64,000 nt of DNA from CAWFGW01 sp963849955. GTDB taxonomy: Bacteria; Bacteroidota; Bacteroidia; Cytophagales; JAAEPT01. The stretch covers positions 1-64,000 of the forward strand of contig CAWKJU010000027.1 of NCBI GenBank assembly GCA_963849955.1, given 5' to 3'. Both the position numbers and the translations under genes were made by a program. The notes beneath the pieces were generated by a model that saw only the letters and a program-made list of their open reading frames with translations, did not search any database and was not told where the DNA came from. Of the stretch, positions 38,898 to 48,542 are shown piece by piece; positions within the stretch are counted from its first letter, which is position 1; every line of letters begins with the position of its first letter.

Positions 38898-40679
38898 TTA
38901 GTTTTCATCGGTCGGTTTTACCTCTTCTTCTACAACTGCGTGTTTACGCTTAAACAATTCTTGTTTGCCAAAAGTATAGGTATACCCTATATTATACTGT
39001 AGTTCTCCACTTTTCGGTCTGTTTGGCTGGGTTCTATTTAGCCAGCCTGCGCCTAGGGTAAAACTATGTACCTTGTTTATGTTACAACTGGTGTTCAATC
39101 GTATGCTTTTGTTGGTATTAGTGGTTGTAGCTGCTACGTAGTACCACATTTCATTATAATACAATCTAGCAGTTAGCTTTTTATTAAAAAAGTTTTTTGA
39201 GAGACCTACCGTATAACCCATTCCTTGAGATATTTCTTGAATGGCTTTTATCTCATTTCGTAAATAATTAAATGCTATCTGTGGTCTTATATCTAATTTC
39301 TCTACCTGCAAGGTGTAACTTATAGTCGCGTTTTGTAAGGTAGAACTTATCGCTTTTTGGTTTCTTATTTGCTGGTTAGATACCACCATTGACAGCTGCT
39401 GTTTTTTGTCCTTTCCGAGTATCAGGGTGTTGCTAAGTGTCATGTTTTCTGAAATTTGGTAAAATGCTAACGAGTCCAAGTCGTTAATTCTTATTTTAGT
39501 GGTATTGGTGGTAAAGTTAGCGTAAGCAAAGTTGATGTTATAGCGTTGCACGGGTGCATAATTAATAGTTCCGCTGAGTGCCAATCTTTGGGTTTTGTCT
39601 AGTTGTGTATCGTCTAGATTATTCTTCTGCACACCTATGTTGGTATTTATCCCTAGTTTGTTTTTCAAAAATCTCCGTGCTAGTCCTACGCTCGCTACTT
39701 CCAGGTCATTATTAAAATAAGGATTTCCAAGGTTAAAGTAGTCGGAACCGATGCGTTTGTAAGCCAGTTGTAGATCTACTATTTTATTAGGATAATTAAG
39801 ACTTGCATCTACCACACCACTATAAATGGTGCTTATTTTACTTGTAAACAAAAAAGGTGCTATGCTAAATACTTGGTCTTCCCCTGTACTTCTAATCTCT
39901 GGTGCTTCTGTATTCACGGTATAGGCACTGCGCACGAGTTCTAATTTTAGATATAACTTTTTCAATACTGCCTGTTCAAAAAAAACGCCTGTCACTAGGT
40001 TTTCTTTAGGAGCCGTAACCTCTAAACCTGTAAGCGGAAATAATGCTGAATTGGGGTCGTCTGCCGCCTTAAAAAAATGAAAACCATACGCTCCATTTTT
40101 ACCCTTATACTTAAACCTACCGGCATAGCCCGACCGGTTGTATAAGGAAATTCCTTCTAGGTTTATGAGGGAGGTATCTCTTACTGCTTTGCTAAACTGC
40201 CCATAAAGCATCGTGATTTCTACAGGATGTTTAGCAGGCTTCCACTCTATCCCCGCTCCGTTAAAAGAAGCTCCTGCCAAACTGTAGGGCGAAATTTGTA
40301 CTGACCTATACCCTATATGTACCGTAAGCCCTTTGTATCGAGGGCTAATTCCTAACTGGTTAAATGGCAACTGCCTATTAAAAGGATAGTCAAAATTATC
40401 GCCTTGGGGACTATAACTAAAAGACAATGGCGCGTCTATCACACCAAAAAATTTAAGGTTTAGATTTGCCCTACTAGACCAATAAAATGGAGGTCTCTGC
40501 GCCCTAGTTATGCCATAAGCGTTGCTACCGCCTGCCTGCACACCTAAAGAACCTGTAATTTGTAAAGGATCAGCTTTCGTGGCTTCTATTACTTTTTCTA
40601 TGTCCTGCGCGGTTATGCTTCCGTTAAAACCGAAGAATATGAAGGTTAGAATAGCTACTTTTAATGCTGGGTGTGTCAC
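38898..40679 (-). CDS. Outer-membrane beta-barrel protein
   Basis: 593 residues with a signal peptide (VAILTFIFFGFNGSITA, cleavage near 24). The rest is built from alternating amphipathic strands with aromatic ends (for example TVHIGYRSVQISPYS, KLYLKLELVRSAY), typical of a large barrel. It ends in a charged EEEVKPTDEN tail rather than a terminal aromatic residue. I do not recognise a named family. It lies 175 bp downstream of the giant PKD/T9SS protein in the same direction and may be its surface partner or translocation accessory. That link is inferred from adjacency only. Confidence 0.75.
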   Translation of the reverse strand: MTHPALKVAILTFIFFGFNGSITAQDIEKVIEATKADPLQITGSLGVQAGGSNAYGITRAQRPPFYWSSRANLNLKFFGVIDAPLSFSYSPQGDNFDYPFNRQLPFNQLGISPRYKGLTVHIGYRSVQISPYSLAGASFNGAGIEWKPAKHPVEITMLYGQFSKAVRDTSLINLEGISLYNRSGYAGRFKYKGKNGAYGFHFFKAADDPNSALFPLTGLEVTAPKENLVTGVFFEQAVLKKLYLKLELVRSAYTVNTEAPEIRSTGEDQVFSIAPFLFTSKISTIYSGVVDASLNYPNKIVDLQLAYKRIGSDYFNLGNPYFNNDLEVASVGLARRFLKNKLGINTNIGVQKNNLDDTQLDKTQRLALSGTINYAPVQRYNINFAYANFTTNTTKIRINDLDSLAFYQISENMTLSNTLILGKDKKQQLSMVVSNQQIRNQKAISSTLQNATISYTLQVEKLDIRPQIAFNYLRNEIKAIQEISQGMGYTVGLSKNFFNKKLTARLYYNEMWYYVAATTTNTNKSIRLNTSCNINKVHSFTLGAGWLNRTQPNRPKSGELQYNIGYTYTFGKQELFKRKHAVVEEEVKPTDEN

Positions 40680-40854
40680 TTTTTCTAGTTAAAAATATAA
40701 TTAGTAAAAGCTATCCACATGACTACTGATAGTTGGCTGTTTTGTGGTAAATGTATACCCAAGTAATAGTTTTTTTTCACAACAGCACCTAACAGTTTAC
40801 CCCGAAAGGAATGAAACACAAAAATAAATACGTTGAATAATACCTTCACACTAC

Positions 40855-43800
40855 TTACTCTCTTACTAGGTTAATGGCTTCTCTTTGCTTTCCAGCTAGC
40901 ACAAACAGGGTATAGCTGCCAGTAGTTAATTCCTCTGTATCAATCTCTGTTTTAAGATCTTTTGTTTTATAACTTTTCTGGAAAACCTGGATGCCTAAGG
41001 CGTTAAAAAGATATAGGGTGATTTCTCCTTCTTCTGATAGTAGTATCTCTACTTTTAAATAGTCTTGAAAGGGGTTAGGATATACCTTGCTATCTTTTAT
41101 AATTACTGCTGTAAACTCTTTAATAAATAAATCTATTGGAGATTCTCCTTCTGGGTAAACTTGAATTTTATGGCTTACTGTATCGGCACAGGTTCCCAAT
41201 GCTACGATAAGTTTAACCTCATATTCTCGTGGTAAGAAAAAAGTATTGATTGGATTTTTGAGGGTAGAAGTAAATCCATTCCCAAAATCCCACCTATAGC
41301 TTGTGGCAGGCAACTCATTGACCGATACAAACTTTACCGAATCATTTACCTCTGCTACAGAACTTGCCAAATAGGCTGCTTGTATATCTTGTAGCACCTC
41401 TATTTTTATAGTATCCCTTACTTTGCAAGCGCTATTGTCTTCCGCAATCAGCCAATACTCATCGGTCTCCGTTATTTTTATACTCGACTCTACAGAAAAG
41501 AGCCCCCTTTTTTTGCTGTACCATTTATTTGTAAAGCCTGGGGAGACAAAAGAAAGCTGGTAGCTGCCAATACCACACGTAGCCGTATCGTTTCCAAAAG
41601 CAACTACTGGGGCAGGAGCAAATATTACATAAAAAGTATCTTTCACTGCACATTGTTTATTGCTGGAGGTGGCTGTTAACGTATCCCCTTCGGTAAAAAA
41701 AAGCTGCCTACTCGTTTCCCCTGTAGACCAAAGGTGTTTCTCTGCCAATCCTAAATCTATCATTAGTGGGGTTCCTACGCAGGTTGTATAGCGTGTTTCA
41801 ATGGGGTGCTTAGGCGTGGTTATTACCTCAATATCAATAGTATCTTTAGAAACACATACTCCTCCATTAATAGCCGTTAGTATGTTGCTGCTGGTTGTTG
41901 TCACCGTAATTTCTGTACCTAAACCTGTATTCCAAAAAACACTATCTGCCACCACCTTAGGTGATAAAAGCATAGTATCACACACGCTGGTATCGGGATC
42001 TATATTAACTACTGGATAGATGTAATAAGCCACTTGGCTAGTATCATACGCAGTACAATTACCGGCCGGGCTAGTAGCTACAAGGTATATTTGTTGAGCA
42101 GTGTTTACAGTTACTTCATTTACCCCATGATCACCTGTAGACCAACGAATATCTCCAAAATCTAACTCTGCACGCAGCACTACTTCTTCTGCACCACACC
42201 CCTTAAATAAAGGAGCTATTGCTAAAGCGGGAGTACTATCTACTGCTACCTGTATGGTGTCTGCAAACTCACACGCGTGCTGGTCGGTAACTTTTACTTT
42301 AACAGTTGCATCGTTGGTTATTTTTATGGTTGAGGTAGTTTCCCCTGTAGACCACAGGTAGGTACTGTTATAGTTTTGCGCATCTATACCTATGCTGTCA
42401 CAAACTGTCGTGTCGTTCATTACATTTACTCTTCCGTTTGTAGCATTTAAGCTTACCTTAAAATTTTGCTTGAAGGTACAGCTATTTATGTCTTTTAGGG
42501 TTAATGAATAGTTTCCATCGGATTTAAACACCACCCTTTCGGCAGTAGAAACTGGTACAGTTGACCACAAATAAGACACATCTTTTCGCACTAGCGGGCT
42601 TACCACTTCTAAAGTATCTATACAAGTGGTAGCTTTGGTTAACGAGAACTTAGGCAATGGAAACACCTGGTGAGTAACCGTAGCCGTATCTGTACAACCC
42701 TTTACCGTTTCTACTATAAGTCGGGAGGTTTGCTCTCCGTCTTTTTTAAAGAGATAGTTGTTCTGAAAATCATTTTTCATTCCTTCATCTCCTAGTAAAA
42801 ATGTGTAGGTTATTGGCTCAATCGACCGAGATGTATTAGTGAAAAGTGTTTTTTCTCCTTCACACTCGTCTGTAGCTACTAGACCAGCCACAGGAACTTC
42901 AAAACCTTGAATATTTTTATTAAAAACTGTTTTACACCCAAAGTCGCTTGAAACTTCCAAGGAAAGCGCGTATGTTCTAGCACTGTCTAACACAATTTTA
43001 GGGGCCTTAACTGTGGAGAGAAAAGTGTTATGCAGTTTCCACTCGTAGCTTATGGTTCCTGCGCTTATGCTAGAATTATTCGTAATAGTTAAGGGTAATC
43101 CTACACAGGTGTCGTTTACACTGATATCAACTGTAGGATTTGGTTTTCCTGTAAACGATTTGGCGAGAGAATCTTTGCAGGCGTAGGTATTTTTCACCAC
43201 TAAAGAAAGTTGATGGACACTATCATCTGGCACTATGATTTTAGTTAAATCAGATGTTTGAAAATCTTCATCTATGTACCACTCGTAGGTAACTCCCGTA
43301 GTAGGAAGCACCTCTTTAATACCTAAAGTCTTACCTACGCAAGCGTCTAAAACTGTAAAATTAGCAGTAGGGGCTTCTCTATAAATAAAGGAAGAATCTA
43401 ATGTAGCTTTACAGCCTCGAGAGGTTTCTACCTGTAAGCTAAAATCATATTTACCTACGGCTAAATCTGGCAACACTAAGTTTTGAGAAGTGTTGATACT
43501 GCTGTCAGTAGAACTTGTTTTAAGCACCCACCGTCTGCTAGCTATATTGTCCACCTCTCCATTATATATAGCAGGTATTATGCTGGCTTCGGTAATGCTG
43601 TTGGCTATTTTTTCACAATAATTTGGTTGTACATCGGTTATAATTTTTGGTAAAGCTAGGGATACAAAATCTGTTGTAGTGCTGTCTTTACAGCCAAATG
43701 CGGTGCTGGCTACTAACTTTATGATGTGCACACCAGCAGTAGAAAAAACTATTGTCGGAGACTTTTCTCTTATTATAAACGCCCCACTGTCTACGCTCCA

Positions 43801-45099
43801 CACATAATTTAAAGCAGTGGATCCTGTAATGGTGGTGTTGTTTACAAGTTGTAACGAATCGGAGTTACATACCCATACCTGATTTAAATAGGCAGGTACT
43901 TTTGGCTGCGCACCCAACGCAATAGTTTTAGTGTCTGTACTTACACAACCTTTGTTATTAATAGCTTCCAAGGTGTAAGTGCCTGCGGTTGTTACTACAA
44001 TTTGTTTAGTTTTTGCGCTATTACTCCATGTATAACTTGACGCATTTAAAGAAGCACTTAATACACTCGTTAACCCTTCACATAGTGGTTTATCTTGATT
44101 TATTTTAACTGCAAAAGGAGTAGCACAGGCCTTATTAGCTACTGTAAACCAAACATTGGAAAGATCTAATTCTGTAGGAAAAGCCGCTGTTATGGTATGG
44201 TTACTTACATCAATGGTGGAGTTATCTAATTTTTTCCAATTGGTGCTATCTAGGCTGTAGTAAATGGCAAGGTTATCTTCATTGGTATGCACTGAAGGGT
44301 TTAACAAAGGGGTTCTATAGCGTATGCCTACCTTGTTAGCTTTAAACGTAGTGTTTTCTGCTGTCTGTATTTTATACAACAAGTTTATGCTCGTTTCACC
44401 AGCCTTTGTAGTTGCATTATACCGATACAAATCAAAGTTATTAGCGGCCGACCCACTCGCTTCAGTTAGGTAAAAACCAAGGCCAGAACTAGCCGTAAAA
44501 TCGGCTCCTCCATTGGTGTTTTTTTTAAAAAGGTAATTTCCGTAAATGAATTCACTTACATTTTGTTCATTTTTAAGTGCCGAAGTATCTGTGAATTCTA
44601 ATTTAGAAGCAGCAACTACTATATTCCCTTTTGAAAGATTTATTTTTTTCTGGACTATAAAATTGGAGTTCTCCAGAGTTAGGCTGGAATTGGTTTTATT
44701 AATGATTAAATGATTAAAAAAGAAGTTAGCTCCTGTGGGGGTAGTATTTTCTATAGTAGAAGGCGTATTACCAGAGAATATGAGTGTACTGGTGTTACCC
44801 GATGCAAAAACGGAATCTACTTCATTGGTGATATTACCAGTAAGCTCAAGCGTACTGTTTTTAAGCAGTACTTTACTTGTTCTAGTTACATTATTTATAA
44901 CTTTAGCTTTATTTTCTAAATCACCATTTATGTAAACATGCGTACCCTTTTGCACTATTAAAAATTCCCCAAAATTACGCAACGTAACCTGCCCATGTAA
45001 ACCTAAAGCACAAAGCAACAACAGAATGGTGAATGTAATGTTGGTTTTTAATCTACCAGTTGCGAAGCTATTTAAGAACTTTATAAATCTCATAGCCAA
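40855..45099 (-). CDS. Giant PKD-repeat surface protein with T9SS tail
   Basis: 1414 residues. A signal peptide lies at 10-36 (TNITFTILLLLCALGLHG). An N-terminal beta-helix-like region (about 40-320) has repeats such as GNITNEVDSVFASGNTSTLI. About a dozen Ig/PKD-like modules follow, with recurring D-x-C and S-x-x-W-S-T-G-x-T patterns (YLWSTGETTSTI, HLWSTGETS). A classical PKD module lies near 1270-1340 (SYRWDFGNGFTSTLKNP), and a T9SS type A sorting tail closes the protein (VYPNPFQDYLKVEI ... GSYTLFVLAG). It should be exported and surface-anchored by T9SS. The gene starts 30 nt after the GDPD lipoprotein gene. Confidence 0.88.
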   Translation of the reverse strand: MAMRFIKFLNSFATGRLKTNITFTILLLLCALGLHGQVTLRNFGEFLIVQKGTHVYINGDLENKAKVINNVTRTSKVLLKNSTLELTGNITNEVDSVFASGNTSTLIFSGNTPSTIENTTPTGANFFFNHLIINKTNSSLTLENSNFIVQKKINLSKGNIVVAASKLEFTDTSALKNEQNVSEFIYGNYLFKKNTNGGADFTASSGLGFYLTEASGSAANNFDLYRYNATTKAGETSINLLYKIQTAENTTFKANKVGIRYRTPLLNPSVHTNEDNLAIYYSLDSTNWKKLDNSTIDVSNHTITAAFPTELDLSNVWFTVANKACATPFAVKINQDKPLCEGLTSVLSASLNASSYTWSNSAKTKQIVVTTAGTYTLEAINNKGCVSTDTKTIALGAQPKVPAYLNQVWVCNSDSLQLVNNTTITGSTALNYVWSVDSGAFIIREKSPTIVFSTAGVHIIKLVASTAFGCKDSTTTDFVSLALPKIITDVQPNYCEKIANSITEASIIPAIYNGEVDNIASRRWVLKTSSTDSSINTSQNLVLPDLAVGKYDFSLQVETSRGCKATLDSSFIYREAPTANFTVLDACVGKTLGIKEVLPTTGVTYEWYIDEDFQTSDLTKIIVPDDSVHQLSLVVKNTYACKDSLAKSFTGKPNPTVDISVNDTCVGLPLTITNNSSISAGTISYEWKLHNTFLSTVKAPKIVLDSARTYALSLEVSSDFGCKTVFNKNIQGFEVPVAGLVATDECEGEKTLFTNTSRSIEPITYTFLLGDEGMKNDFQNNYLFKKDGEQTSRLIVETVKGCTDTATVTHQVFPLPKFSLTKATTCIDTLEVVSPLVRKDVSYLWSTVPVSTAERVVFKSDGNYSLTLKDINSCTFKQNFKVSLNATNGRVNVMNDTTVCDSIGIDAQNYNSTYLWSTGETTSTIKITNDATVKVKVTDQHACEFADTIQVAVDSTPALAIAPLFKGCGAEEVVLRAELDFGDIRWSTGDHGVNEVTVNTAQQIYLVATSPAGNCTAYDTSQVAYYIYPVVNIDPDTSVCDTMLLSPKVVADSVFWNTGLGTEITVTTTSSNILTAINGGVCVSKDTIDIEVITTPKHPIETRYTTCVGTPLMIDLGLAEKHLWSTGETSRQLFFTEGDTLTATSSNKQCAVKDTFYVIFAPAPVVAFGNDTATCGIGSYQLSFVSPGFTNKWYSKKRGLFSVESSIKITETDEYWLIAEDNSACKVRDTIKIEVLQDIQAAYLASSVAEVNDSVKFVSVNELPATSYRWDFGNGFTSTLKNPINTFFLPREYEVKLIVALGTCADTVSHKIQVYPEGESPIDLFIKEFTAVIIKDSKVYPNPFQDYLKVEILLSEEGEITLYLFNALGIQVFQKSYKTKDLKTEIDTEELTTGSYTLFVLAGKQREAINLVRE

Positions 45100-45129
45100 A
45101 AAATTTAATGTTTATCATCTTCAAAATAA

Positions 45130-45960
45130 TCATTTAAGTATCTTTATTAGATAACTTAAATTATCTGTTTGTATGTAATCGGGATCCTTATCTACCCCCT
45201 CTCTGTTTAATTTCTTAGTGTTAGTGTTCCAGATAGCTACTCTTAAATTATTTTGATGTGCATGTGCTATTTGTTCTCCTGAAACTTTTTTAGTGGAAAT
45301 AGTGATCCCAAATAAATCAAGTCTTTGAGCTATTTCAAATCCTTCATCGTAAGAGGCATAAATAAACAACTTATAATCGCTATTAAAATCCTTCATTAAA
45401 CCTAAGAATTTTTCATTCTGCGACTCAATTAATACGTTATCCTTTAGGTCGTATTTTTGAATTATGGTATGTACCGCTAGAGCGTATCTGCTTAAATAAT
45501 CGTCCAATGATTCTTGTTCTGAAGGATACAATTTTATATCGAAAACTAGCTGTTTCCCATCAAACTTATTGAAGTTGGTAAGCACCTCGTCCATGTTTAC
45601 AATTTTGTAGTGCGTGTAGGGTTCTGATTTATACACACAACTTGACATTTCGTTCCAGTTTTTTTCAGAAATTTGTCCATCGCAATACGATTTCCCATTC
45701 AAATTTATATCATGGTAAGCAACCAGTTGATTATCTTTTGTAAGCTGAACATCTACCTCTACCCCATCCGAATTATGACTCAAACATTCAAACAATGATT
45801 CCATAGAATCTAAAGGTCTTCTAGAGTAAATACCCATTCCTCCGTGACCAATTACTGAGATTTTATTCTCTATATTATTAAAATCTAAATCAACCTCTTT
45901 TTTGCAAGAACTTAGGATGGTAATTACTCCAAGGAAATAATAAATAGCGCTATATTTCAT
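45130..45960 (-). CDS. Glycerophosphodiester phosphodiesterase-like lipoprotein
   Basis: 276 residues from the ATG at 45960. The longer frame adds 36 residues that belong to the overlapping upstream gene's region, and it would destroy the signal. The lipobox is VITILSSC. The GDPD TIM barrel shows the catalytic histidines and acidic pair: VIGHGGMG, GVEVDVQLTKDNQLVAYHD, and VFDIKL later. It would split glycerophosphodiesters at the cell surface or periplasm. HGG rather than the common HRG/HRA at the first His is a variation. It overlaps by 11 nt the gene upstream. Confidence 0.82.
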   Translation of the reverse strand: MKYSAIYYFLGVITILSSCKKEVDLDFNNIENKISVIGHGGMGIYSRRPLDSMESLFECLSHNSDGVEVDVQLTKDNQLVAYHDINLNGKSYCDGQISEKNWNEMSSCVYKSEPYTHYKIVNMDEVLTNFNKFDGKQLVFDIKLYPSEQESLDDYLSRYALAVHTIIQKYDLKDNVLIESQNEKFLGLMKDFNSDYKLFIYASYDEGFEIAQRLDLFGITISTKKVSGEQIAHAHQNNLRVAIWNTNTKKLNREGVDKDPDYIQTDNLSYLIKILK

Positions 45961-46465
45961 AATTAAAACTGATACCAGCCCAATTTTTCGGGTGTTTTGT
46001 GTGAAGTTGAAGTAAATAGTACGCCAAAGAATACGATAGTTTTGATTTCGGCTGGTAGGTAAGCCCAATTTTACAAAAAGGATTAAAACTCCAGTTTTTA
46101 ACTACATTTCCCTCTTTCAGTTGTGATACCCCCGCTATGCTTGTCCCTAGACCTATAGCAGGCGCCCACCTATTACACTTTCTTCGAATTTCTACTTGAA
46201 AAGGAAAGACAAGGTCGGGGTTAAATTTGGTGTCTAATGAAAATAAACGAAGTGTTCCAACGCCAACACTAGAATAGAGATACCAATTATTGTCAAAGGC
46301 TACAGCAATTTGATAATTCAGTGAAATGATGGATGCTTTACCGCCCAATTCAAGGTTTACCAAATGCTTTAGTTTTTGAGTGGCAACGGTTAAGCTATCA
46401 CTTGCTCTTAAAATAGTAGCATTCAAACTACAGATGAATAAAATTAATTTTAGAAAATTTAACAT
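45950..46465 (-). CDS. Hypothetical exported beta-rich protein (171 aa)
   Basis: Signal peptide MLNFLKLILFICSLNATILRA, then a beta-rich chain with alternating hydrophobic and aromatic residues (AVAFDNNWYLYSSVGVGTLRLF, SYSLAYYLLQL). It ends HPKNWAGISFNYEI with an aromatic strand, as in small outer-membrane barrels. I do not recognise a family. It starts 2 nt after the collar-domain gene and overlaps the GDPD gene by 11 nt, so it is in the same operon. Confidence 0.65.
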   Translation of the reverse strand: MLNFLKLILFICSLNATILRASDSLTVATQKLKHLVNLELGGKASIISLNYQIAVAFDNNWYLYSSVGVGTLRLFSLDTKFNPDLVFPFQVEIRRKCNRWAPAIGLGTSIAGVSQLKEGNVVKNWSFNPFCKIGLTYQPKSKLSYSLAYYLLQLHTKHPKNWAGISFNYEI

Positions 46466-46467
46466 TC

Positions 46468-47502
46468 TTAAAGTTTAATAATGTAGGCGAGAGTGTAGTA
46501 AGGAGGTAGGATTGAAAATGGTATTGACTTTAATCCAGAGTAAACACTACCGTTCCCTACAACACCTCCAAATTTGTCATTTGTGTGGGAATGAGCACCA
46601 TCTTTATTCGTATAGGAAGTCATATCTCTTCCATCCCATGGCCCTGTTTCTGGATTGCTCGAATTATCATCATCGTCATTATTATCATCCTTCAATGGTA
46701 TACTATGCTGATGTTCACCACCACCCCATACTGTAATTGTAGCCCCTGCCCCATTAGCTTCATGATGATGAGGTGGTAAATTAGCAGTAGTTAATTTGAC
46801 AGTACCTTCACCCCCAATTTCCCCACTTCTAAATGAACCTCCAGATGTTACAACCCCTGGATTAATATATTTTCTATCGCTATAATTCCCTGGATATGAT
46901 ACATAAATACCAGTTACAGGATCAACAGCAGCTCCTAACACAAACTTATTCATCAAATTTGGAGTTCCATTTTTTCCATCACAAAGTCTCCATCCTACTG
47001 GCACTTCCGTGCCACTCCACATAATAATTGCACCGCTAGGAATTAATGCGTTTTCGGCATAACCCGCTACGTTTAATTTACCAGCCACACTTACATCTTG
47101 TATAACATTTAAATTTTTTGTCACACTTAAATCGTTTTGTATTTCTACTTTACTGGTAGTAATCGCTAAAGGTGTGGCGACAGTATCAATTTTCGGTGTA
47201 GAAGAAGCCGTAAATACATTTATTTTTTGCCAGTTACTACCATCAAAAACAAACAAGCTATTGGTTATTGTATCCAATACCATCATCCCTTGACTTTTTG
47301 CAGGTATTGTTTTTACTACATCATTAACTAATTTCAAATCCGCTTTGGGCAACATTACTCCTTTATCATCTTGCCCTGGGGAGCTTAAGTCTAAAATACT
47401 TGAAGGGTGCGGTGTAGGGTTGTTTATACTTACTTGTGCCATGGCAACGCTAAAACCAAGCAGGTTAAGTAAACTTAAAAGTAGTAGTTGGGTTGTTTTC
47501 AT
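46468..47502 (-). CDS. Secreted tail-collar-domain protein
   Basis: 344 residues with a signal peptide (TTQLLLLSLLNLLGFSVAMA). The N-terminal part has the Bacteroidota surface-fibre opening PHPSSILDLSSPGQDDKGV. The C-terminal half is a phage tail-collar-like domain: ALIPSGAIIMWSG ... PVGWRLCDG, a His-rich LPPHHHEANGAG and EHQHSIPL, ending ILPPYYTLAYIIKL. Such His-rich tips bind metal in phage fibres. Here the protein is presumably a surface or secreted fibre. A truncated paralogue lies at 48533-48964 and a third remnant at 53916-54068. It is probably the first gene of the run ending at 38898. Confidence 0.82.
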   Translation of the reverse strand: MKTTQLLLLSLLNLLGFSVAMAQVSINNPTPHPSSILDLSSPGQDDKGVMLPKADLKLVNDVVKTIPAKSQGMMVLDTITNSLFVFDGSNWQKINVFTASSTPKIDTVATPLAITTSKVEIQNDLSVTKNLNVIQDVSVAGKLNVAGYAENALIPSGAIIMWSGTEVPVGWRLCDGKNGTPNLMNKFVLGAAVDPVTGIYVSYPGNYSDRKYINPGVVTSGGSFRSGEIGGEGTVKLTTANLPPHHHEANGAGATITVWGGGEHQHSIPLKDDNNDDDDNSSNPETGPWDGRDMTSYTNKDGAHSHTNDKFGGVVGNGSVYSGLKSIPFSILPPYYTLAYIIKL

Positions 47503-47511
47503 TGTGTTGTT

Positions 47512-47532
47512 TTATTTAAGCCAGTAATTGAT
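47512..47532 (-). pseudogene. Remnant of a gene end (NYWLK tail)
   Basis: Reading leftward, this short segment encodes INYWLK followed by TAA and lies 9 nt before the ATG of the collar gene. The same C-terminal end occurs just before the starts at 48964 and 63736. It appears to be the last trace of an FN3-like gene. Confidence 0.5.
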
Positions 47533-47680
47533 TGTTAATTAACCCATAAAAAAGGAAAAAACAGAAGTGTAAAATCAGAGATTTAAACGAGTTAAAAAAC
47601 ATCAGAAATTACTCTTGCTGAATAAAATTTAGTTTCAATAGTAAGATGCAAAAGTACTAATAAAATTATAAAGTCATGTT

Positions 47681-47728
47681 TTTTATTCCTATACCTATAC
47701 CATCCATGAAAAGGATGGTGGGACGGGG
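47681..47728. repeat. REP hairpin, family D
   Basis: TTTATTCCTATACCTATAC is followed by the hairpin CCATCC(atgaaaa)GGATGG (47700-47718) and TGGGACGGGG. The same arrangement with different stem bases occurs at 49225-49264, 57115-57160 and 59503-59545. The interval around it (47533-47867) has no gene, only repeats. Confidence 0.65.
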
Positions 47729-47732
47729 CTAT

Positions 47733-47781
47733 GGCAATAAAATATCCAAACGCATACGCTCGCTATATGCAACCTAGCGGG
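47733..47781. repeat. Degenerate right end of the family-B element
   Basis: ATAAAATATCC, then ACGC and CTAGCGGGA resemble the right half of the family-B element (ATAAAATATCCGAACGC ... CGAGCGGG), with many substitutions. It is probably an old copy. Confidence 0.4.
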
Positions 47782-47801
47782 ATCAATCCATACTATACCC
47801 C

Positions 47802-47838
47802 TCTGGCTTAAGTTTAGCTTTTTCAGCGTAACTTAAGC
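47802..47838 (+). repeat. REP family A, left inverted copy
   Basis: 37 bp, the exact reverse complement of 48506-48542. Each copy is itself a hairpin with a 9-bp stem, GCTTAAGTT/AACTTAAGC. The pair brackets the family-A RAYT gene. Confidence 0.85.
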
Positions 47839-47867
47839 CTTACCTTTTTTAGAAGTCTGTGACTTCG

Positions 47868-48419
47868 CTATCCTATCATTACCAATTCTACCAAACCTTT
47901 TCCTCCTGCATAATCCACTGCACTACTGTAAATATAATGTTCTGGTTCATTTACCAAACGTTCTGTTACCGGATTATTATGGATATAATCTAACCTTTGA
48001 GTAACCATCTCATTAGTTGATAGCATAATCGGTCGGTTATCTTGTTGCCAAAACTGATGGTTTTTGTTATTACTATTCTTCTCTCCTGCTTTTTTAAAAA
48101 TCCATAACATCCAGTTTTTCCTACTTTCTTGTATGTTATTTTCTATCGATGATAAAATAGTTTTGCTGGTATGCTTTTTCAAGTCTCTCAATATATCTGA
48201 TAAATTATATGCTTCTTTTGCTGAAGCTATCAAATGAATATGATTACTCATTATCACATAGGCATAAACTACTAGCCCTTTAGATTTAATGCAATAGGAC
48301 AAGCTATCTACTATAATGTCTTTGTAAATCGGTCTGCTTAATGCATCTACCCAAGCTACTGTAGCAAATGTTATAAAATGAAGAGCTTGATGATCTGATA
48401 TTTTATACTTGGACGACAT
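47868..48419 (-). CDS. REP-associated tyrosine transposase (RAYT), family A
   Basis: 183 residues of the Y1/IS200-like fold. The metal-binding HUH motif is SNHIHLI (H60, H62), and the catalytic tyrosine is Y145 in QRLDYIHNNPV. Both are intact. RAYTs cleave and join single-stranded DNA at REP hairpins and are usually single-copy domesticated genes. It is flanked by two inverted REP-A hairpins 30 nt from its stop and 87 nt from its start. The right hairpin contains the stop codon of a truncated collar paralogue, so the unit probably landed in that gene or replaced its end. Confidence 0.9.
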   Translation of the reverse strand: MSSKYKISDHQALHFITFATVAWVDALSRPIYKDIIVDSLSYCIKSKGLVVYAYVIMSNHIHLIASAKEAYNLSDILRDLKKHTSKTILSSIENNIQESRKNWMLWIFKKAGEKNSNNKNHQFWQQDNRPIMLSTNEMVTQRLDYIHNNPVTERLVNEPEHYIYSSAVDYAGGKGLVELVMIG

Positions 48420-48505
48420 GTAAAAGTCTTTAAAAGGTTGTTTCCGTTTTAAATATAACGATGTCTGCTGAAAACGCAGTTACAAACTGCTACTATATTT
48501 GTAAA

Positions 48506-48542
48506 GCTTAAGTTACGCTGAAAAAGCTAAACTTAAGCCAGA
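48506..48542 (-). repeat. REP family A, right inverted copy
   Basis: Perfect 37-bp inverted match to 47802-47838. Its outer part supplies the final codons and the TAA stop (inside GCTTAAG) of the truncated collar paralogue on the minus strand. Confidence 0.85.
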
